DNA of 5,928 nt from Acidobacteriaceae bacterium (GCA_003162495.1 PMOF01000218.1:1-5928), one strand, 5' to 3'; positions 1 through 5,655 are shown, numbered from the stretch's first letter. The notes: generated from the letters alone by a model not told the origin. Program-made: numbers and translations.

Positions 1-2598
1 ATCTTCCGACGGAGCGCCACCGGTTGAGGCGGTGTCTGCGTTGTAGCCCTGACGGTATGCGAGCTTGTATTTGCCGCCGTTGACCTTGACGTCGATGCGG
101 CGGAACCCGCCGTCGGTGGCGGAATCCGAGGGCGAGTAGCCGACCGTGTAGTAAACGTCGCTGTCGTGGACGATGCTGCGGAGTGCGGCATCGATGTCGT
201 TGGTGGTGAAGGCGCGGCCACCGGTGGAGCTGGCGAGCTGCTCCATGCCGGCCGTGGCGGAAGCGAAATTCAAGGCTTCGCCGGTCAAGGAGGCGGTCGG
301 GCTCTCGGCAGTGCCTAAGTGGCCGGTACCACCGGCCGAGCCCGCGTCGGCGGAGTCGGCCATGCCGATGTTGGAGTTCATGACGCCGGCGCCGCTGACA
401 GGGTAGACGGCGATCTTGGACAGAGTGAACAGGTTGGCGGTTTGCTTGACTTTGTTGACGTAGCCGGGGAGATTGGGATTGTTCTTGAGCTGGTCAAGCT
501 GGGCGGGTGTGGGGAAGAAGACCACCGGAAACGAGCTGGCAAACCAGATGAGGTTCTTGCGTCCGGGAATGCCTTCGAGATAGCGAGCGAGGGCACTGAG
601 GGCTTCGAAGGTCATGGAAGCGCGGGCGCCGAAGCTGTAGGCATGGGCATTGGCCTGGCCCGCTTGAAGGGCTGCGGCACCATTGGAGCCCATGGCTTGC
701 AGGGTGGCGATTGAGTCGGCATCGCCCGCGTTGTCGCTGCGGGTCTGGGCCATGGCGTCGCGCTTGGTTTCCTTGCGGCTGACGGCGGCGAGCAGCGCGG
801 CAGAGTCGGAGGTGAAGCCCTGGAGGAGACGCAGACTGGAACCGAGAGCGAAGACGGCGACCTGGGTTCCGGGATCCATTTTGTGCAGGTAGGAGAGAAC
901 CTGTTGGCGGACGAAGGCCTGGTCCTGGGGCTCGGTGTTAAGGGAGTCGAGAAGGAAAACGTAGAGCGCGGCCGACGGGGATGCGGTGGAGACGTTGGTG
1001 ACGGCTCCGGGCGGCATCGGGGGCATGGCGGGCTGCGCGACGGGGGCGGATGCGCGTGCGGAGTGTTCCTCGAAAAAGTCAATGGTCCGGGGCTTGCCGT
1101 CTTCGGCGATCGAGAAATCAGATTGCGGAAGTCCGGGAACAGGATCGCCGTTTCTCTTGTCGACAACGACATCGACGAGAACCTGGCGGGAGGTGGTACG
1201 GATGACGAGCGCATTGGGGACGTCGGGGTTCGCCGAGTTCGCGGGTGCGGGCTGCGGCTGATTAGACGCCGGTAGCGTCGCCGCAGGCGGGAGCGGAGCG
1301 GATTCGGCAATGCTTTGCACGGGTTGCGGGGTCGGCTGGGATTCCGGCGCGGGAGGATTCGCCGAATTTGCAGCGGCACCTGCGGAGGACGCAGCCTGTG
1401 AACTGCTGTGTGGAAGGGGCGTTGCGGGGGGTGTGTCGGCAAGAAGAGGAGCGTTTGCTCCTTCTGATTGCTCCGAACCGTTCCCGTTCGGTACAGGAAG
1501 GGGTTGGCGCTCCAGCTTCGCGGCCTCGCTGTCGGTCAGAACGGTGGCATCCGAGCGGAACACGTGATAGTTCTCGAAAACTACGTCGTTGAGCGATCTC
1601 TGAAGGCCCGGTGCTAGGACAAGCGAAGGACAGCCCTGCCCGTGCCCCCATCCCCCATGGACTAGGAGAGAATGCGCAAGCGAAGAGGTGACGCTCCTGA
1701 CCGGCAGGAAGTAGTCATTGCCGCCGATACTGACCTGCCCGTATTCCACCTCAATGCCGGAGTTGACCGTGACTTCATCCGGTTTCATGTCCGCCAACAG
1801 CATCAGTCGAAGGATCGTTCCGCTCGCAAGATCGATGGCCATCTCTCCGTGATAGGCGACGATCTTGCTGAAGGTTTGTGGAGTGGTGGGGCATGCTGGA
1901 TTGGCAGGAATTGAGTCGTACGTGAGCGTGTAATGAGATTTTTCCATTGGTATTTCGTAACTGAAAACTGCCTGGAGACCGGTTTGGCCCTGTTCCCAGC
2001 GGCTCCACGTCAGCTTGCTCCGGGCAGCATCTACCACCACCGTGCCAAGGATCGGCCCAAACACACCAGCAGTGGTCAGCGGTCGCACCCGCGGATCGAA
2101 GTTGCTCTTCTCCACTACTTCGCGACCTTCGCGGAAAGTCACCATGACATTGGAATCGCCAACCGGATGAATTGGCACTCCCGGCATGTCTTCAAAACTG
2201 CTGGTGACTCGCGTGGCAAAGAAATTAGGCAACTGGTGAAGCGTCTGCATGACGTAATTCACGGTCAGAGCCAATATCTTGCGCTGCGTGGCCGGGTCCG
2301 GGATCGGTTGGCTGGGAATCTCGGCCGCGGGAGGATCGAGGAAGACTGACGCATCGGCCAGAATCATGAGCGCCTGCCGCGATTTCTCTCCGGGCAGGTC
2401 CGCTTTCGAGCGGTCGAGCTTTGCCGTGCTCAACCGTTCGGTCAATTCCAGATCCGACAGCTGCATGGCAACTTCCGCATCCTGCAAGCTGTGTGCCGCG
2501 GCAAGCGTTTGCTCCAGCCGCTCAACTGTGACCCGTTTTGCGCTGAACGCGGGCAGCACAAATCCAACCAAAGTGAGCAAAAGGGCCAGTGTGCGCAT
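1..2598 (-). CDS. Secreted VWFA-related acidobacterial protein with an extra N-terminal domain (3' end cut off by window)
   Basis: The frame is open from an in-frame TAA at 2632-2634 to position 1, giving 866 residues without the C-terminus. ATG at 2598 is the only start after that stop and has a strong Shine-Dalgarno. Residues 1-20 form a signal peptide (hydrophobic LALLLTLVGFVL, then PAFSA), so the protein is exported. Residues 21-365 form a domain I cannot name; it carries LPNFFATRV near 123-131 and the only two cysteines, C236 and C323. Residues 366-462 are a Pro/Ala/Ser linker with ANSANP twice (410-415, 453-458). Residues 464-840 match the VWFA-related Acidobacterial domain: VLVDVVV, DSLNT at 551-555 in the MIDAS position, YLEGIPGRKNLIWF from 673, and YYTVGYSP at 816-823. 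The domain usually ends soon after this, so little is probably missing. Its function is unknown; VWA folds usually mediate protein binding. Family assignment is confident, role is not. Confidence 0.9.
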   Translation of the reverse strand, partial: MRTLALLLTLVGFVLPAFSAKRVTVERLEQTLAAAHSLQDAEVAMQLSDLELTERLSTAKLDRSKADLPGEKSRQALMILADASVFLDPPAAEIPSQPIPDPATQRKILALTVNYVMQTLHQLPNFFATRVTSSFEDMPGVPIHPVGDSNVMVTFREGREVVEKSNFDPRVRPLTTAGVFGPILGTVVVDAARSKLTWSRWEQGQTGLQAVFSYEIPMEKSHYTLTYDSIPANPACPTTPQTFSKIVAYHGEMAIDLASGTILRLMLLADMKPDEVTVNSGIEVEYGQVSIGGNDYFLPVRSVTSSLAHSLLVHGGWGHGQGCPSLVLAPGLQRSLNDVVFENYHVFRSDATVLTDSEAAKLERQPLPVPNGNGSEQSEGANAPLLADTPPATPLPHSSSQAASSAGAAANSANPPAPESQPTPQPVQSIAESAPLPPAATLPASNQPQPAPANSANPDVPNALVIRTTSRQVLVDVVVDKRNGDPVPGLPQSDFSIAEDGKPRTIDFFEEHSARASAPVAQPAMPPMPPGAVTNVSTASPSAALYVFLLDSLNTEPQDQAFVRQQVLSYLHKMDPGTQVAVFALGSSLRLLQGFTSDSAALLAAVSRKETKRDAMAQTRSDNAGDADSIATLQAMGSNGAAALQAGQANAHAYSFGARASMTFEALSALARYLEGIPGRKNLIWFASSFPVVFFPTPAQLDQLKNNPNLPGYVNKVKQTANLFTLSKIAVYPVSGAGVMNSNIGMADSADAGSAGGTGHLGTAESPTASLTGEALNFASATAGMEQLASSTGGRAFTTNDIDAALRSIVHDSDVYYTVGYSPSDSATDGGFRRIDVKVNGGKYKLAYRQGYNADTASTGGAPSED

Positions 2599-2603
2599 CT
2601 CAA

Positions 2604-2609
2604 CCTCCC
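2604..2609 (-). promoter_or_regulatory. Ribosome binding site of the VWFA-related gene
   Basis: The minus strand reads GGGAGG, then five bases (TTGAG), then the ATG at 2598. This is a near-ideal Shine-Dalgarno at ideal spacing. With the upstream in-frame stop at 2632-2634, it fixes the start of the long open frame. I found no convincing -35/-10 pair upstream; TAAGAT at about 2630-2635 is only a weak -10 candidate. Confidence 0.8.
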
Positions 2610-2733
2610 GAGAAAACAGCTTGCCAGTATCTTAGATTGGCCGGGTGGCCCAACATTAAACCAATCGAAAAAGGTGTGGGTCCCCCATCCTTCGCGCAAT
2701 CCGGGGTCCCCGCCGCGCAAACCACGGAGGGAG

Positions 2734-2753
2734 GCGGGGGTTTTAACCCCCGC
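2734..2753. repeat. 20-bp palindrome, REP-like copy 1
   Basis: GCGGGGGTTTTAACCCCCGC has perfect 9-bp arms around a central TT. It shares its GGGGTTTTAACCCC core and 9+2+9 layout with the element at 2801-2820. As RNA it would fold to a 7-bp GC stem with a TTTTAA loop on either strand. It could be a REP-like element or a structured part of the intergenic transcript. No U-tract follows, so I do not call it an intrinsic terminator. Confidence 0.7.
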
Positions 2754-2800
2754 ACAAACCCCTCCAGCAAAATCTGAAACCTCGTATACGCGACGGGCAG

Positions 2801-2820
2801 GTCGGGGTTTTAACCCCGAC
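2801..2820. repeat. 20-bp palindrome, REP-like copy 2
   Basis: GTCGGGGTTTTAACCCCGAC also has perfect 9-bp arms around TT, 67 bp from copy 1. The outer bases differ from copy 1, but each change is matched by a compensating change in the other arm, so the pairing is preserved. That is what a family selected or copied for its palindromic shape would show. Confidence 0.7.
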
Positions 2821-2881
2821 AGAATTCGCGCCCAAATCCAGTCTTTCAAATTTGATCGACAAGCCAGCTAGATCCTTCCAG

Positions 2882-2893
2882 TAAGCCGGCTTA
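2882..2893. repeat. 12-bp perfect palindrome downstream of tetR
   Basis: TAAGCCGGCTTA is self-complementary with no spacer. It lies 46 bp beyond the tetR stop codon. With no loop it is a poor RNA hairpin and could be a dimeric protein site or chance. Nothing nearby indicates a role. Confidence 0.35.
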
Positions 2894-2917
2894 TGAGGAG
2901 TGATCGACGAAGATTCG

Positions 2918-2931
2918 CCAGCGTCGGCTGG
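2918..2931 (-). terminator. Possible weak hairpin terminator after tetR
   Basis: On the minus strand CCAGC and GCTGG pair around a 4-base loop, 7 bp past the tetR stop. The following GAATCTTCG is only weakly U-rich and the stem is just 5 bp, so this may be chance or a Rho-independent terminator of low efficiency. Confidence 0.25.
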
Positions 2932-2938
2932 TAACGGT

Positions 2939-3574
2939 TTAGCCGCGCAAAATGGCGGTGAGGTAGGCCGTAAGGATGACCTTGTAATCTGCGACGACGG
3001 TGGGCTGGTCCTGAGGGGCGGACTCGGCGAAGAGGCGGGTCATGCCGCTGACGGTCTGGACGACCACGTTAGCGCTCATGAAGGCGCGTCGTTCGGTGAG
3101 CGCGGGGTTTTTGGCGCGGAAGGCGCTGGCGATAGCGAGGCGCAGAGCGCGGTGACTGGCGGGGTCGCGGCGAAGACGGACAGGGGCTGTCTGCAGGGCC
3201 AGGTAGAAGGGGTGTTGGCGGACGACGCGGAGCATGGTTTCGATGAAGATATCGGCGAACTTCCGTGGGGTGAGGCCCGGGGCCTGCGCGGTGAGGAGCT
3301 TCCACTCGGCTTCGACAGCGAGGCCGTACTGCTGGACGAGCGCGAGGACGATGGAGTTCTTGTCGTGGAAGTAGTGGTAGAGGCCACCGATCGAGGTGTT
3401 GCTTCGAGCGGCGATGGCAGTCATGGTGGTGGCCTCATAACCAACCTCGGCAAAGAGGTTGCCGGCGACGTCGAGGATGGTGACGAGGGTGCGCTCGGAG
3501 CGCTCCTGCTGCGGGGGCCGGCGGACGGCCTTGGCGAGCGCGGCCTTTTTCGGATTTGACGAAACCGAGAGCAT
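2939..3574 (-). CDS. TetR/AcrR-family transcriptional repressor
   Basis: This is a 211-residue DNA-binding regulator, a normal TetR length. The N-terminal helix-turn-helix domain spans about residues 27-75: ILDVAGNLFAEVGYEATTM, then IAARSNTSIGGLYHYFHDK, with the typical 'G-LYHYF-DK' end of the recognition helix (64-72). About 25 basic, polar residues precede it. The rest (80-211) is the variable helical ligand-binding and dimer domain, so the inducer cannot be read. ATG at 3574 is the only start because an in-frame TAG lies at 3584-3586. The gene diverges from a hydrolase and a DHA2 exporter across a 63-bp gap, so it most likely represses them and itself. An inverted repeat there is the candidate operator. 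The transcript may be leaderless. Confidence 0.93.
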   Translation of the reverse strand: MLSVSSNPKKAALAKAVRRPPQQERSERTLVTILDVAGNLFAEVGYEATTMTAIAARSNTSIGGLYHYFHDKNSIVLALVQQYGLAVEAEWKLLTAQAPGLTPRKFADIFIETMLRVVRQHPFYLALQTAPVRLRRDPASHRALRLAIASAFRAKNPALTERRAFMSANVVVQTVSGMTRLFAESAPQDQPTVVADYKVILTAYLTAILRG

Positions 3575-3585
3575 CCTCGTATTCT
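3556..3585 (+). promoter_or_regulatory. Predicted promoter of the hydrolase-exporter operon
   Basis: TTGACG at 3556-3561 matches the -35 consensus in five of six bases. TATTCT at 3580-3585 matches the -10 in four of six, with an 18-bp spacer. Transcription would start near 3592, leaving a leader of about 46 nt before the hydrolase ATG. The -35 lies inside the first codons of tetR. The -10 overlaps the opposed -10 of tetR. Confidence 0.5.
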
Positions 3586-3610
3586 ACCCGAGAAGGGAAA
3601 CCGAGGATGC
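3571..3610. promoter_or_regulatory. Candidate TetR operator: 9-bp inverted repeat in the divergent promoter
   Basis: GCATCCTCG at 3571-3579 and CGAGGATGC at 3602-3610 are perfect inverted copies separated by 22 bp, with arm centres 31 bp apart (about three helical turns). The left arm covers the tetR start codon; the right arm lies between the predicted plus-strand start site and the hydrolase ribosome site. Both -10 elements are between the arms. A smaller TTCT/AGAA repeat sits inside at 3582-3594. This is an inferred regulator site; the usual TetR operator is shorter, so the true core may be the inner part. Confidence 0.5.
3581..3586 (-). promoter_or_regulatory. Predicted -10 element of tetR
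   Basis: The minus strand reads TAGAAT, five of six bases of TATAAT. Six bases (ACGAGG) then separate it from the tetR ATG, which puts the expected +1 on or next to the A of the start codon. I see no good -35 at 16-18 bp spacing. This predicts a leaderless or nearly leaderless tetR mRNA. Confidence 0.45.
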
Positions 3611-3626
3611 ATTCTGTTTATGAAAA

Positions 3627-3632
3627 GAGGAG
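3627..3632 (+). promoter_or_regulatory. Ribosome binding site deciding the hydrolase start
   Basis: GAGGAG is followed by five bases (AAAGG) and then ATG at 3638. This favours 3638 over the in-frame ATG at 3620, which has no purine-rich site upstream at suitable distance. Confidence 0.75.
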
Positions 3633-3637
3633 AAAGG

Positions 3638-4207
3638 ATGAGTGATTTGCACCTGGATGCAAAGAAGACGGCGCTGGTAGTGATTGATTTGCAGAAGGGC
3701 GTTGTGGGACGGCCGATTGTGCCGCACACGGCGTCGGATATCGTGGAGCGTTCCAGCCGGTTGGCGAAGGCGATGCGCGAGAAAGGTGGCGCGGTGGTGT
3801 ATGTGCGGGTGGACTTCAATGACTTCCTGCGGCTGCCGGTCGATCAGCCGCCTGCAATTCCGGATGGACCGCTGCCGGCGGAGCTTTCGGAGATTGTGCC
3901 GGAGGCAGGGATGCTCCCCGGCGATGCGCTGGTGACGAAGCGGCACCACGGTGCGTTTGCGCGCACTGAGCTGGAGAGCCTGTTGAAGGCGCATGGCGTG
4001 GAGACCGTCGTGATCTGCGGCGTTTCCACCAGCGTAGGTGTGGAGTCGACGGCGCGGCAGGGAACGGGGCTGGGCTTCGCATTCGTTGTGGTGGAGGATG
4101 CCTGCGGTGCGATGGCGGTGGAGGAGCATGCGTACGCGGTGAAGATAATTTTTCCGCGGCTGGCAAAGGTGCGCTCAACGGATGAAGTAATCGCAGCACT
4201 TGCTTAA
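3638..4207 (+). CDS. Isochorismatase-fold (cysteine hydrolase superfamily) hydrolase, YecD-like
   Basis: The 189-residue product has the isochorismatase/nicotinamidase fold: the first strand with catalytic Asp in ALVVIDLQKG (D17), the catalytic Lys in TKRHHGAF (K101), and the switch-loop region ICGVSTSVGVESTAR (126-140). The family's usual nucleophilic Cys, as in T-D-V-C-V, aligns with G134, so the protein lacks it. C127 is seven residues earlier and not in that position. The ending FPRLAKVRSTDEVIAAL and the G-for-C change resemble my recollection of E. coli YecD, whose substrate is not known to me. It is cytosolic, with no signal peptide. The start at 3638 is chosen for its ribosome site. 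It is probably co-transcribed with the exporter 10 bp downstream, suggesting action on the exported compound or a relative. The fold is secure; the reaction is unknown. Confidence 0.9.
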   Translation: MSDLHLDAKKTALVVIDLQKGVVGRPIVPHTASDIVERSSRLAKAMREKGGAVVYVRVDFNDFLRLPVDQPPAIPDGPLPAELSEIVPEAGMLPGDALVTKRHHGAFARTELESLLKAHGVETVVICGVSTSVGVESTARQGTGLGFAFVVVEDACGAMAVEEHAYAVKIIFPRLAKVRSTDEVIAALA

Positions 4208-4217
4208 GACCGAGCCC

Positions 4218-5633
4218 ATGACGAAGGGCGCAGCGGAAACGCTGCCGGCGGGCATCTGGAAGATTGTGACAGTAGCGATCCTCGGATCGTTTCTGTCACA
4301 ACTGGATGCGACGGTGGTGAATGTGTCGCTGCCGACCCTGGCTGTGGAGCTGCACAGCACGCTTTCAACGATCCAGTGGGTAACGAGCGGATACCTGCTG
4401 GCGCTGGCGCTGATGCTGCCGATGAATGGCTGGCTGGTGGACCGCCTCGGCGCCAGGAGACTATACCTGTGGTGCTTTGCGACGTTTACGCTGTCGTCGG
4501 CGCTGTGCGGGGAGGCGTGGTCGGCGGGATCGCTGGTAGGGTTTCGCGTGCTACAGGGTATGAGCGGCGGGCTGCTGGCGCCGATGGCGCAGATGATGAT
4601 TGCTCGCGCAGCGGGCAAGCACATGGCGCGCGTGATGGGCTATGCCGCACTGCCGATTCTGCTGGGTCCGATCCTGGGGCCGGTGCTGGCCGGAACGATT
4701 CTTCAGCACGCTTCGTGGCGTTGGCTATTCCTGGTGAACGTGCCGGTGTGCCTAGCGGGGATCGTGATGGCGGCGTTGTTTCTGCCAGATGATAGCGGCG
4801 AGCGCAGGGTGCGTGCCTTCGATGGCCTGGGGTTTGTTCTGCTGTCTCCGGGGCTTGTGCTGTTTCTCTACGGCAGCGACCATTTGCAGGAGACGACCGG
4901 GCGTGTGCTGCTGGGTGCTGCGGCATTGCTGCTGGGTCTGTTTGTGCGCCATGGCAAAGCGAAGGGCGAAGGCGCGCTGCTGGATTTGGAGCTGTTTCAG
5001 CGGAAGGTGTTTGCTACAGCAGCATCGACGCAGTTCCTGTCGAATGGCGTCTCGTATGCGGCGCAGATGCTTGTGCCGTTCTATCTGATCCAGGTGTGCG
5101 GGAAGTCGCCTAGCGAGACGGGGCTGATGTTGGCGCCGCTGGGGCTGGGGATGGTGTGCGTGTATCCGTTGATGGGGAAGCTCACGCAACGGTTTGGGAT
5201 TCGGTGGGTGTCGGCGAGTGGTGCCACGCTGGTGCTGGTGGGCCTGGCGCCAATGGTGTTTCTGGCTAGCCATGGGCTGATGACGGGGGTGCTTGTGGCG
5301 GCGCTGATGGTGCGCGGGATCGGGCAGGGCGCGGTAGGGATTCCGTCGATCACGGCGGCCTATGCTTCAGTGCCGAAGCGCGAACTGCCGATGGCGACGA
5401 CCTCGCTGAACATTGTGCAGCGGCTGGGGGGGCCGACGCTGACGACGGTGTGCGCAACGTTTCTGGCCTGGCGGATGCGGCTGAGCGGCGGGGCTTCTGC
5501 CAAAGCGTTCGTGGCGGGGTTTGCGCTGTTGTGCGGGTTGCAGGCACTGGCGTTGTTGTCTGCGCTACGGCTTCCGACGCGCGTGGAGCGGTCGGCTGAC
5601 GAGAGTGTGGCGTTGGATGCGGCGGCGGAGTAG
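4218..5633 (+). CDS. DHA2-type (14-helix) MFS drug/proton antiporter
   Basis: This 471-residue inner-membrane protein has 14 hydrophobic segments, as expected for DHA2 exporters of the EmrB/QacA type, which use the proton gradient to expel small toxic molecules. Signatures are LDATVVNVSLPTL in helix 1 (29-41), motif A GWLVDRLGARR (71-81), motif B with R110 and LQGMSGG (112-118), the antiporter motif C LGPILGPVLAG (149-159), and WRWLFLVNVP (167-176). The C-terminus is a short hydrophilic tail. ATG at 4218 begins 10 bp after the hydrolase stop and has only a weak ribosome site (GAG), so translation is probably coupled. An upstream in-frame TTG at 4200 is less likely. No EmrA-like membrane-fusion partner is present in the window. 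Codons 16-28 contain a striking inverted repeat. Family confident; substrate unknown. Confidence 0.93.
   Translation: MTKGAAETLPAGIWKIVTVAILGSFLSQLDATVVNVSLPTLAVELHSTLSTIQWVTSGYLLALALMLPMNGWLVDRLGARRLYLWCFATFTLSSALCGEAWSAGSLVGFRVLQGMSGGLLAPMAQMMIARAAGKHMARVMGYAALPILLGPILGPVLAGTILQHASWRWLFLVNVPVCLAGIVMAALFLPDDSGERRVRAFDGLGFVLLSPGLVLFLYGSDHLQETTGRVLLGAAALLLGLFVRHGKAKGEGALLDLELFQRKVFATAASTQFLSNGVSYAAQMLVPFYLIQVCGKSPSETGLMLAPLGLGMVCVYPLMGKLTQRFGIRWVSASGATLVLVGLAPMVFLASHGLMTGVLVAALMVRGIGQGAVGIPSITAAYASVPKRELPMATTSLNIVQRLGGPTLTTVCATFLAWRMRLSGGASAKAFVAGFALLCGLQALALLSALRLPTRVERSADESVALDAAAE
4264..4301. repeat. 38-bp nested inverted repeat inside the exporter gene
   Basis: Outer arms TTGTGACAG (4264-4272) and CTGTCACAA (4293-4301) are perfect 9-bp inverse copies. 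Inner arms CGATCC (4276-4281) and GGATCG (4284-4289) are perfect 6-bp copies on the same centre. In mRNA the three bases between also nearly pair: one U-U mismatch, one A-U and one G-U. The result is a near-continuous helix capped by CUCG, a YNMG-type tetraloop. It encodes the start of transmembrane helix 1. No U-tract follows, so it is not a standard terminator. Confidence 0.75.
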
Positions 5634-5636
5634 CTT

Positions 5637-5655
5637 CGCCGGCTGGTTTCCGGCG
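5637..5655 (+). terminator. Hairpin just after the exporter, possible terminator
   Basis: CGCCGG (5637-5642) and CCGGCG (5650-5655) form a 6-bp GC stem with a 7-base loop, starting 4 bp after the exporter stop codon. The position suits the end of the operon. The bases that follow (GGATGACATA) are not U-rich, so it may stall polymerase only partly, or protect the mRNA 3' end. Confidence 0.4.

Larger units (their letters stand above)
2599..2938. other. Intergenic region between tetR and the VWFA-related gene
   Basis: This 340-bp stretch separates two minus-strand genes. It holds the 5' leader of the VWFA-related gene and GC-rich palindromic elements. Reading left to right after the leader, there is a GTGGGTCCCCCATCC segment near 2677-2690, an 11-bp odd palindrome CGGGGTCCCCG at 2702-2712, two 20-bp palindromes (separate entries), a 12-bp palindrome at 2882-2893, and a small hairpin after tetR. 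Open frames crossing it have no start signal or recognisable protein character, so I call no gene here. From memory, such GC-rich intergenic repeats are common in acidobacterial genomes. Confidence 0.7.

Noticed and set aside
1265..1279. Small hairpin GACGC/GCGTC in the linker-coding region.
   Set aside because: A 5-bp stem in GC-rich coding DNA is expected by chance.
612..1442. A 276-codon minus-strand open frame.
   Set aside because: The product is an Arg/Pro/Ser-rich frame-shifted shadow of the VWFA-related gene, whose own frame is open through the same region and encodes recognisable motifs.
1933..2349. A 138-codon plus-strand open frame.
   Set aside because: It is antisense to the N-terminal domain of the VWFA-related gene and lacks a ribosome site or protein-like features.
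2442..2849. A 135-codon minus-strand frame crossing the intergenic palindromes and the start of the VWFA-related gene.
   Set aside because: It overlaps a strong ribosome site and start in another frame, and its composition follows the palindromic DNA.
2900..3559. A 219-codon open frame on the plus strand antisense to tetR.
   Set aside because: It mirrors the tetR coding frame, is rich in Gly, Asp and Glu, shows no family motif, and has no ribosome site. The TetR reading has a clear helix-turn-helix.
3620..3622. Earlier in-frame ATG for the hydrolase.
   Set aside because: No ribosome site precedes it, whereas ATG 3638 has GAGGAG at ideal spacing; the added residues MKRGER are simply the translated ribosome site.
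4200..4202. TTG start for the exporter overlapping the hydrolase end.
   Set aside because: Possible but a rarer start codon with no better ribosome site; ATG 4218 gives a typical DHA2 N-terminus.
4265..4300. TGTGA and TCACA half-sites resembling a CRP/FNR-type operator.
   Set aside because: The halves are 26 bp apart instead of about 6, and lie inside coding sequence, so the canonical protein could not bind them as one site.
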